Part shown: piece by piece, positions 12,301 to 24,300 of the stretch | Numbering within the stretch: the stretch's first letter is position 1 | Layout: every line of letters starts with the position of its first letter | NCBI RefSeq assembly: GCF_963576615.1 | Contig: NC_088712.1 | Span: 29,727,870 to 29,791,869, forward strand | Direction: 5' to 3' | Origin: Watersipora subatra | Taxonomy: Eukaryota > Bryozoa > Gymnolaemata > Cheilostomatida > Watersiporidae | Length of the DNA: 64,000 nt | The notes under the pieces: generated by a model | What the model saw: only the letters and a program-made list of their open reading frames with translations | The model's database searches: none | Told to the model about the DNA's origin: nothing | Made by a program: the position numbers and the translations under genes

Positions 12301-15300
12301 AAATTGTTACTGTATTAGATTGTTACTGTATTAGATTGACAAGGTTTGTGTTAGACAGACAAGGTATTGTGTTAGACAGACAAGGTATTGTGTTAGACAG
12401 ACAAGGTATTGTCTTGGACAGACAAGGCGTTGTGCTAAATAAACAAGGTATCGTGTTAGACAGACCAGGTATTGTCTTGGACAGACAAAGTATTGTGTTA
12501 GACAGACAAGATATTGTATTAGACAGACAAGGTATTGTATTAGACGGACAAGGTATTGTAATAGACGGACAAGGTATTGTGTTAGATGGACAAGGTATTG
12601 TCTTGGACAGACAAGGTATTGTCTTGGACAGACAAGGTATTGTCTTGGACAAACAAGGTATTGTCTTTGACAGACAAGGTATTGTGTTGGACAGACAAGG
12701 TATTGTGTTGGACAGACAAGGTATTGCGTTGGACAGACAAGGTATTGTGTTAGACGGACAAGGTATTGTTTATCAAAAGGACTTTGCACACTTGTTTGTG
12801 TTATTTGTAATAGAATGAGGCATGTCCAGTGGGAGACATAGCAACCAACTGCACTAAAATGACTGAAAATACAGGAAGCTGCTATGACACTTCTGTGGCT
12901 GAAGTTTGCTGCAGGACCTGCTATGAAGCGTGGAGAGATGATTTGCCATACAGCTGTCGATATGGTGACAAGGTATGCAATGAAGCTACTGTTCTACTGA
13001 ATACTGTCATAAAAGTGCTCACTGCTGATGGATTTGAATATATAATACTCAGCTAAGCTCTCCCCAATAGAGGTAAAAAATTTGAGCATGCAACCGTGCG
13101 AATCTCTGCTACGGAAACTTTCTATTGTTCACTACTGCTCCCGCTTGACTTTTTACCTTACATTAACATTTACCTGCCAAGGATGGGTTGATCATAGGAG
13201 GATGATGAAATAATTATTTTTTTCAGTGAAACTAGGTGACTACGCATGAATTTAAAAGTGACTGTAACCTAACAGCGAGTTTACTGTAACAAGCTTTGTT
13301 TTAATGAATACATCACAAATCTTGGAAAGATCTAGATAGTGCAACTCCAAATCATTGAAACGATAGGGTGCAAATTTGTCGGCAGCGTGCAACTCCAAAC
13401 TTATTCGAAACATGGAAACAGTGAATCTAAAGTGCTAAACTGGTTTTGGTAAAATATAATAACTTATTTCAAAAATATAGCCTTTTGACCTAGTCTAGTG
13501 TATCTATGTTATATTTAGGCCTCGTACTGTCTGACGACCTCCACTGATGACGTTGATTATGATTGGTGCACTCAGAATAGAGAAACATGTTGTGCAAGGT
13601 GTGCTCCCTACTTCACAACTACAATTCCTACTACAACCCTTCCAGCTCAGTGTCCTTCAGGCAACAGTCTTGAAAACTGCCATCTCATAGTAAGCAACAC
13701 CTATATTATATAAATGAAGCCTTCGAAATGCTTCCCCACTCGTGATTGTCTATCTTCTGATAGTCAGGTTTTTTGTGAGAGTCACTGCAGATGAAAATGC
13801 TTGCTTTGTTGACTGTCATGACCACATTTAAAGCTGCCTGTCATGGCAATCTAAACTGGGCTTGCAGTGGATGAGGCACATAACTCATCCTTTATTGCTT
13901 ACAAAAATCTAGTTTGTGCTGTAAATTGTAGCAAACATATGAATCACCACCATGAGCTTTTATACAATTTTGTTAAATATATTTTTAGAGCACAAAAATG
14001 CGTTGGAATACAGAGTACAAATACAAAGACATACATAAACATTCAAAAATTAAACTTGTACAAAATTGTAATAGATTTTATTGAAAGTATCGATATTTTT
14101 CCGTAATTTGCATTTGTTTTTATGTTGAGGTGATCTGACTGGTGAGATTGTTGAGGTGATCTGATTGGTGAGATTGTTGAGGTGATCTGATTGGTGAGAT
14201 TGTTGAGGTGATCTGATTGGTGAGATTGTTGAGGTGATCTGATTGGTGAGATTATTGAGGTGATCTGATTGGTGAGATTGTTGAGGTGATCTGATTGGTG
14301 AGATTGTTGAGGTGATCTGATTGGTGAGATTGTTGAGGTGATCTGATTGGTGAGATTGTTGAGGTGATCTGACTGGTGAGATTGTTGAGGTGATCTGATT
14401 GGTGAGATTGTTGAGGTGATCTGACTGGTGAGATTGTTGAGGTGATCTGACTGGTGAGATTGTTGAGGTGATCTGACTGGTGAGATTGTTGAGGTGATCT
14501 GATTGGTAAAACTGTTGAGGTGATCTGACTGGTGAGATTGTTGAGCTGATCTGATTGGTGAGATTGTTGAGGTGATCTGATTGGTGAGATTGTTGAGGTG
14601 ATCTGACTGGTGAGATTGTTGAGGTGATCTGATTGGTGAGATTGTTGAGGTCTTTCTCAAACTAAAAAATTGGTCCAAAATGTATTAGAACTAGCTAAAA
14701 TTGTCAGGAGTCATATTCACATATGCTGGAAAAAAACTTATTATTATTATTATTAGAGATATTACTTAAAATGCATCTGGTAAGCCATTGGGAGCAATTT
14801 TATGACGACCTGGCATGATTTTAGCCTTGACGCAGCGTCACGCAATTTTTCACGCGTTTCACTAAACCCGATTGTTTACTACTCTGAATGTAGACAATAA
14901 AAATAAACCAAACTGGACATGTTTACAATGTGCTAAGTAGCTTACTGCTTCAGTTTCACTAACTCGACAATGAACGGTTCATTTGGCACCCCAAGTTGCG
15001 CTTCGTGTTTGAAATTGTTTATGAAGCCATTCAACTTTGCTAGTGTATTTAAATAGTAAGACGCCAGAAGATAACAGAGTGAACGGTATTTAAATGGTAA
15101 AGGGTCACAAGGTCACAGACCACGTCTTGCAAACTTGGGTAGTCAACTTGCTCTTGTCATCGATGTATCTATTCATCTCGAGTTGCAGACTCCATTTTTG
15201 AGTGAAAAAATTGCTTAATTAATCTGAAGTCTAACAAGTTTATCGATCGGTTTTTCCAAATGTGCTCATTGTACAGGTGATGAATCCATTTGACTGTTAC

Positions 15301-18300
15301 TCACCAGTAAGAGAGGAAGGCTGCTGCGTCCAGTGTACGCAGAATGTCAAACCCAATCTGCCAGATGACTGCAAATATGGAGACAAGGCAGAGTTCTGCC
15401 AAGGTAACAGTCTTACATTAGATTATGGCCAAGTACTTTTACTGCCATGCAGACAAATAAACTGTATTTCTTGTATCTACAAGTTCCATACAGTCTTCTT
15501 AGCATGTTAGCTGGGTAAAGCCGTAAGCTTTTTCTAACGAAGAAAGAGTTCATCTCAAGTCAAAAGCAGCACTTTACTTGCACTTAATGGTTCTCAAGCT
15601 ATAGATGTGAAGGTCTGACCTTTTGGTATAAAGGTCAGACCTTTTGAGTATCCAGACAACTGCCTTGGTGAAATTGCCCTCTTGTAAAATAATTAGTTTA
15701 AAATTTGGTTTTTATTTTTATGTTCAAAGTGCAATAATATTTTAAAACAAATAGAAAAGTTATAATACTTTTTATTTACCAATAGTCCCTACAAAGGTAT
15801 CCAGACAATAAAAGTGTCACCAAGATTCGCATTCCAGAATAGCATGCGTCGCAAAAGACTTTGGAAGCCACCATATTAGCTTTTTTGAGATATATATCAT
15901 ACAGTTTACAGCTTCAGTACATAACGGTATTGTTTAATGCTGTTATAACTCTGAAAACAATAATTTATTAGGCTTTTGGCTTGTTAAGATTTTTATTGCA
16001 TTAAAATATTGCTTTAATATATTTATTAAATAAAACATTGCCATTTTCGAATTTTATTATTTAAGAGAGGGGTAGGGGCGAGCACTTTTTGTTTCACAAA
16101 CATGTAACCTTTATAAATAAGCTTCATTTTATCGAGTTCACTTTTGAAGAACTTCATGATGGTGACTCTCGGGTGTCCGGATTCCGGCCTAGTGACTATT
16201 GGTAAACAAATAATTAATATTTTTTATTATTTAATAAGAGGAAATCTTACCAGAGGCATTGTCCTACGGGGAAGTTGACCTATAATGACCTTTTGTATTC
16301 TAACCAAGGGTCAAAAGGTGAACAAATGTTCTAATAACATAAAATATAGTTAGTCTCATCTTCACCATACTGTTAGTGTTTACTCATTTCTCATTTACTC
16401 AAATTCTACGAGAGGCCATGCAGCTCGAACGCTTGTCTCAAAATATCTGAGGTCACAAGAAGTACACCTCTTGTGAGGCCAATTCGTTGACATGGGAGCA
16501 TTTTACATGTCAATCGTTCTTTTGTGTGCAACTGGTAAGTGGTAAGTGTTAATTAGGGTCACCAGTAGCAACAACTGTACCAGTAATAGTAGCAAATAGC
16601 AGGAGCATCAGAGGCTGGTAAAGGATGCCAGTATTTGAGAAATATACGAATTTGCTTTTCATTCAATAATTGTATGACCCTAAAAGCTCATGAACATGTT
16701 CATATGGTGAGGGTTGTAATTTCAGAGACATTTACATAGTGAGAGACAATCAGTCTTAATATGGTCAAAGCTACTTGCCCTTTTTACTATCTACTTGACC
16801 GTAGAAAGTGAAAAGGTCGGAAGGTAACAGAGTCGAGAGTATTTAGATAGTAAGAGGTTAGAGAGGTACCAGAGTCGAGAGTATTTAGATAGGGCAATCG
16901 AACTTTGATTTCTTGCAGAAATAAGTGTTGATGAATGTGAAAGAAATGGTGAAACTTGTTGTGAAAAGTGTGCCAGCTCCCGAACAACTCCTGCTGCTAC
17001 GAGTTTGCCAGAGACGACTATGATGGTAACAACGGGTAAGACATCTATCTAACATTGCGGTGATATGTAGCTCATTTGAGACCAGGCCTGTATTCACTGG
17101 TTGCAAGTTGTGGCGGCTAATGTTAAGCCACTAGTTATGAACACCTGGGGCTGTGGAGGGGCGGTGTAAGCCCCCAACAGGTTTCTCTCATGTAGGGCCT
17201 CTCATGTGAAGTTTTAAAAAATTTATCGGAAAGTATCAACATTTTTCTATTTTTTGAGATTTGTTTTAGGTGATGTGACTGCTGGGACGTTTTTAGATTT
17301 AAATAGGCAAAACTTGACCGCAGTTAAAACGCTCAGAAAAAGGACATCATTTTCTTTTGAGCGTTTTAACCAGGATCAATTTTGCCAATTTTATTTTAAG
17401 TTCATCCGGAGATTTCCACGCTTTCGATGGGCCATGGCCAAGCGGATGTTTGGTAAAACTTGACATTTTGCAAACCTTTATAAAAGTTGTTAATAAGAAT
17501 ATTTTGCCGCTGATGATAATAATGACGCCTTAGAACTACTAAAAGTTGATGTTTGTCTCTATGGCTTGGAATAAAGTGACATTCTACAGCGGTAAAAACC
17601 GTCTCCACAGCCGTTGGGCAAATAACTGTTCGAGTAAATGATGTTGAGGTCGAGTTATCTGAAGCAATTTATCATTGCGTGGGAACGAACCAAACAAATC
17701 TGTTTGAGTTAACATTGTGTTCGAGATGAAATGTTACATTTTATCCGAGGGCGAGTTATCCGAGGGCGAGTTATTCGAGGGCGAGTTATCCGAGTTTGAC
17801 TCTACTTAGCCGCGGAAAATTCCTAAAAAGTTGGGGCGGCTCAGCCGGCCAGCCGGCCCAAGGAATACGTGCCTGTTTGAGACCACCATGGCAGCAGCCA
17901 CCAATACTCTTCGTAATATTGCCGTGGTATATAGCGCACTTGAGACCACCATGATAGTAGCAATGAGTGAGCCGAGCGTATTGTTATAAGTGACACGTGC
18001 ATATATATAGGGTATTAGTGATGAAGTTTGAACGCATATTGGTATTTAACACTCTCATTGTCTAATTCTCTAACAGATTTGGAGATACGCCAGAAACATT
18101 CGTAATGCTACAGAATCCGTGTCCTTAAAACTTTCTTTATTAACATGATGCATTTATATAGATAAAAACAGCATAGTCCAGCTAGTCCAATCAGAGACAG
18201 CCCATAGTCCAGCTAGTCCAATCAGAGACAGCCCATAGTCTAGCTAGTCCAATAAGAGACAGCCCATAGTCTAGCTAGTCCAATCAGAGACAGCCCATAG

Positions 18301-21300
18301 TCCAGCTAGTCCAATCAGAGACAGCCCATAGTCTAGCTAGTCCAATCAGAGACAGCCCATAGTCTAGCTAGTCCAATCAGAGACAGCCCATAGTCCAGCT
18401 AGTCCAATCAGAGACAGCCCATAGTCTAGCTAGTCCAATCAGAGACAGCCCATAGTCCAGCTAGTTCAATCAGAGACAGCCCATAGTCCAGCTATTCCAA
18501 TCAGAGACAGCCCATAGTCCAGCTAGTCCAATCAGAGACAGCCCATAGTCCAGCTAGTCCAATCAGAGACAGCCCATAGTCCAGCTAGTCCAATCAGAGA
18601 CAGCCCATAGTCCAGCTAGTCCAATCAGAGACAGCCCATAGTCCAGTTAGTCCAATCAGAGACAGCCACTGACCAGAACAAAAATGAGCTCCCATATCTA
18701 CGTTTTATAAACACTATTATTTAATATTTGAATTTACTTTCCAAAATTCTGACATTTATTGTACAACGTGGAGTTATCTATAGCTTTGACTGAGATACTA
18801 GTTTTGATGTGTCTTCTTTCGTATCAGTTACAATCTCTTGCTACAGAACGACAGATCAACAGAGTTTCTGCCAGAATTGGAAGGCAGCTTTTTATCCGGC
18901 CTGTTCCACCTGGTGACATAACCCTTTTCAGCGTATCTTGGACGGTGGCTGAGGTCTGCCAGCAAGGTATGTAATGTTCTCTTGTGTTAACTTTAGACTT
19001 TTTATTACAGATCTAACTTTTGACATTTAAAGACAAATATTATTGAAGTTCTATCAAACTTAGCTGCATTATTTCAAAAGACTGAAAATTATGTTCAGCT
19101 CTGTGTATTAGTATCTAGTGAGTTATCCTCTCTGTATATTAGTATCTAGTGAGTTATCCTCTCTGTATATTAGTGTCTAGTGAGTTATCCTCTTTGTATA
19201 TTAGTATCTAATGAGTTATCCTCTCTGTATATTAGTATCTAGTGAGTTATCCTCTCTGTGTATTAGTATCTAGTGAGTTATCCTCTCTGTATATTAGTAT
19301 CTATTGAGTTATCCTCTCTGTATATTAGTATCTAGTGAGTTATCCTCTCTGTATATTAGTATCTAGTGAGTTATCCTCTCTGTATATTAGTATCTAGTGA
19401 GTTATCCTCTCTGTGTATCTAGTGAGCTCTAACTACTTGTTTATCGTTGTTGATCATTTTATGGCGTTCTAAAACTATTCTACCCATCTTTGTCATTCTT
19501 GTTGATATTTGCTTTGAAAATGGCTCCTAAAAATCTTTTCTCTGAAAATTTTTTATCTAAAAGTACCCTGTCTAAAAATATTTCACCTAAATACGGTCAG
19601 AATCTTCTCTAACAATTTCTTCTCTTGAAATATCGCATCAAAAAATGTTTTCGCTGAAAATATTTTGTCTGAAAATATATCCTTTAGAAATGTCCCTGAA
19701 AAGTCCCTTCTTAAGTTCTCATTGAGAAAACTTAACAAATTGTCTTCTCTGACTATGTCTCCTTTAGAGATTTCTCCTTTGAAGATCAGGTTTTGGAAAA
19801 TTTTTGTCCAAAAGTGTCATTTTAAGAGTTTTTTATCTGAAAATCTTATTTCGGAAAAATGTTTTTTCCATTGACAAAAGTTTCCTTTAAGTATTCAATG
19901 CTGTTTTTGCGGCTGCCAAGAAGTATTGAAGTTACCCTAAGAGCAACTGTTGCAAGATATGCTTACCTAGAAATATGTACGTGTACGCTCTGATGGCAGT
20001 TGAGAGTGAGATGATGGACCGGGACAGCTTGCAGTTCAGGCGTAAGGAAGAGGAGCTCTGCCTAGACATGTCAGAAAGGCTCTGGTCAATGACCCATTGC
20101 TATTTGGAGAGGGCTGACTGCTCCACGGTAACCACCCTAGTGTTTTCTTTCTTTTTCGTTTGGTTTGTGGGAATAAAAACAGAGAAAAGACTGAAAACAA
20201 TTCTCATATGCGCTTTAAAGGTAATGAGGTTGTTACAAAACAAGAAAAAGTACTGTTTTTGTGGAATTTGTAAACCACCTTCCCTAGCTCATCGCACCCG
20301 CTTTGAAAAGTTCAACAAACTTCGAATTCATTCACAGCTAAAAAAAACTCCCCATAACATCTTGCATTTCCCACATGCTAGAAATACACAGGGGACACCA
20401 AGGTATAATCAGTTAGCTCAAACTCAGATTAGCTGCTTCTACATGTTTGTCACTATATGGAGTCGACAACTGCTTACCTGGCAGGATGAGGCGTTGTTCT
20501 ACACCCTTTACATTGTTTACCTGGTAGGATGAGGCGTTGTTCTACACTCTTTACATTCTGGTCGATCGAAGCATGAACTATGAGAACCTTGACTTTGGGG
20601 CCAGCAAATTGACAAGTGAGCTGACTGAGGATGGGACAATAGATGCAGAGGGTATGTAGAGTTTATAGACCATAGATGCAGAGGCTATGCAGAGTTTATA
20701 GACCATAGATGAAGAGGGTACGTAGAGTTTATAGACAATAGATGAAGAGGGTATGTAGAGTTTATAGACCATAGATGAAGAGGGTATGCAGAGTTTTTAG
20801 ACAATAGATGAAGAGAGTATGTAGAGTTTATAGACAAAAAACAATAGATAGAGAGGTATGTAGAGTATATAGAATTTTAGCTAAATGCCCTGCAGTTGCA
20901 CAGGTAATAAAAACAGCTTATAAACATTATATTACCTACGACAGTTTATTCATAAGTTTGATTGTCCGGCTATAGATCTTAAAATCTTGGAACAAAGATT
21001 CCGTACTGAGGAAGATTCGATCTCAGACCCTGCATTTGTTAGTCTGATACCCTACCCACCAGACTACAGAAATCAGATTGCTAGCTTGCCAATATAAGTC
21101 GTTATATGAGAGCAAATACCTAACTGCTTTGCGTACGACGCGGGTCATAGTATAACGTCACAAGAAGTTGTTCGCTCAAATTATTATACGTACTGGCTGA
21201 TAGCGCAGGCTAATAGCGAGCAACTCTCACTACTTCTCATTGTTTATAAGACAAAACACTTTTCTCATGATATGTAGTTTAAAAGTTAGAATGGCAAATG

Positions 21301-24300
21301 TTGTTATATGTTAACATACAAATCAATTTTCTGTTCAAAGACTTTTCTATTACCCGGGCAACGCCGGGTAGCACAGCTATCTATATACATGTATATATAA
21401 GGATAGACAAAAGAGGAGAGTATGTACATTACATAGAATGTAAGGGTAGACAATAGACAAAGAGGGGATGTACAGTATGTATCTATATATATTAATCTCA
21501 AATTGTGTGTGTTCTTCGGTTCGTTCAGCAGTAGCTATTAAAATGAAGAATCCATATCAAAGAAAAGTTGAACTCGGAACCTCCCATTCGCCAGACAAGT
21601 ATCTTACTAATTAAGCTAGCAAAATTAATTAATTCATTGGGCGATTTATGTCGCTATTTGGGTGAAAATATGCTAGTGCTCTCCTTTACGGCGCAACATA
21701 ATGTTATGCTTCCTCTCCTGTGAGAGCAAGTAGTTAGCCCTTATTAGCAAGCTCGCTCAAATTAGCCATAGGCAATGTGCCAGGCTAATGGCAAGTGGCA
21801 GGCAACTGCATCACCTGTCACTGTTTATAAGCTGATTTTTAATACCCATGCAACACTAGACATTTCGCTAGTATAGAATATAAGGATATAGAAATAGAAA
21901 ATAGTGGAAGAAGATACAGTTTATAGAATCTAACACAGCTCTCTTTTCTCCAGTTATTTGCTCTAACTTTCTATATGTTTAGGAATCTGACAAATTGTTC
22001 AAAATGCTACAAACTATGATCAAAGCTAATATGTTGCCAAGTAAGATTCACCTTACTTGACCTTCTCAGAGTAACAAACCTTTACAGTGAAAGTCTATCA
22101 GAAAGTTAATGTTTTAATTGCAGACGTTCTGATCAGAGATGTAGATGAATGCAGCCCACCGAACACTCTGCTTGCTGATGGCTGCAGTAGCCGTGCTGAA
22201 TGCACCAATAGTGAAGGTTGGCATTGACTCTTGTATCTATCATCTTGACTTTCAGTGAAGGATATTGAACCAACAAAATTTTATTTTTTTGACAAAGCCA
22301 TGCGGCTGTATTCAAATGCATTGTTCAAACTTCTTTACATCGATCAGTCTTCTGATTGGTTGATTGAACACAACCAAGAACCATTAATCTGGTTCGGTGG
22401 TGGAGCTGGTGGAACTTGACTTTCAGTTCATGAGGAACAATGGTATGGTTTATATAACAATAATTTACTATATTAGCACAAATTTATACTAAGTTTCCCT
22501 CCATACAGTGATAGTGTAGTTACACCTGGGTGCACCAGTGCCGAGGCACTACGCTGGGTCGACAAGCACATCTTGTTTCTATAGGAAGCTACGGTAGAGA
22601 AATGGTTGCGCGATGCCTTTTTTCAAGGTTGTACATACATGTATATATCACTACATTTGAAGCAGCAGGAAAACATGACCTAGGCGCATTCACAAGTGCA
22701 ACGCAGTTGGTCACTAAGGCAGTTTCCATGACACAAAGATGGCGTATCACATGGGTGTTTAGCTTCCAAACAGTGACACTGCATCATGACAGATTGAGGG
22801 TGACATGGCTGTCTCCAAATGACATTGCAGCGCCATAGGGTGGTGTGTCGCTATGGTATCATGGGTGGTGTGTCGCTATGGTATCATGGGTGGTGTGTCG
22901 CTATGGTATCATGGGTGGTGTGTCGCTATGGTATCGCTGTATGGGAACTTATCAATCATCTAATTTAACTGTATATAACCCACTAAGTTGAGGAAATGCA
23001 TTTTACAGGGCTCTACACTTGCAGCTGTCCTTCAGACATGTTTGGTGATGGTTTCACGTGTCAGTTCAAAATTGACCCAATTATTGGAGCCAGATCATTC
23101 GTTAGGTCTGTCCCACCTGGTTACCAATATCTTTATCAGCTACAACTGACTATCAACTATACAGGAAATACACTACACACCTGCTTCAATGGTCAGTATA
23201 AATAAGGGCTGTCACCTGCAATCCATCAATGGTTGTTAATCATATAAAACAACGTTTTTAATTTTTGCATTTTTTATTAATTACATATAACTAGAAAGGT
23301 AAATGTTTAGCACAAATTTAGTCAAAGTTAAAGTGAAAAATCTGTATCATTCAATCTTGCAAAACGTTTGGCTCTGCAGCTTTAAACTGATTTCTAGTTC
23401 TGTTTTGGGCATCCAATGAGCTCACATGACCGCCTTACGCGATGTTACATGTCACTATGTCACGATACATCACCATATGTCACTACGTGTCACCAAACAG
23501 TTTATGTGTCACTACTTGTCAGTACATGTCACTACATGGCACTAGGCATCGCTTCATATAATAGTCCTATGCGCTCCTACACAACTTAACATATTTTCAT
23601 ACAACTCTACAAGCTGCTGCAGGTGCTCAAATGATAATCAGCTGACCCCTTATACCAGTAGGTCATTGTGATGTTTCTTTAGGTGTGAAGACAGTAGTGT
23701 TACACAGCCCTAACCTAGTTCATTATTTCAAGACAAAATCATGCTAAATTTGCAGGCATGGACTCTCCCACATCTGTGGCTTTCACTGATATGGAATCAC
23801 TCATATGCTCAACCCTTGGTGATGCCCTTCTATCCCTTTACGCTTGCTACGTCGATGACTTTGTCTGCACTAACGTTCTATTTAAAGTGACTGCTCACAT
23901 TATCATAGATGGCTCCATCAACTATGTTGATAATATTGTCACCGTCAGCAGTGTCAGGAATGAGCTGGCAGCATACAACGGTAAGAAGCTCTCTACTGCG
24001 ATAGACCAAAATTATAATTTCTACCATAATTACAAAATTAAAAAGATTAGAAAGTTTTTATCGTCGTTCTCAAGTAACACAATAACTGGTTGGCTAACTT
24101 GTATATGACCCTTAGCTGGAGTGACTTAGCAGGTGATAGTTTGTGGGTTGATTCTGCATGAGCTGACCAAGCAGTTGGACACTTGTTGCCTTGGCATAAA
24201 TAAACTTGCTGCTGCTGTGTTGACATAGGGTTCGCCTGACATTGTTGTAGCCAGACTTTATAGCTAAGTGTAGCCTCAGGTTTAACAGAGCCCACATTCT

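Noticed and set aside
12336-12818. 160-codon plus-strand ORF with repeated DRQGIVL
   Set aside because: It is the 21-bp minisatellite read in an open frame; it is out of frame with the exon at 12814 and the opposite strand is equally open.
14043-14678. 211-codon minus-strand ORF of repeated QQSHQSDHLNN
   Set aside because: Pure 26-bp tandem repeat text inside a gene 1 intron; three units of 26 give a 26-residue period, as expected by chance.
19975-20532. 185-codon ORF as a single exon
   Set aside because: The first part is exon 20000-20127, but the rest reads through an intron; the downstream domain part is in another frame from 20528, as the second domain copy shows.
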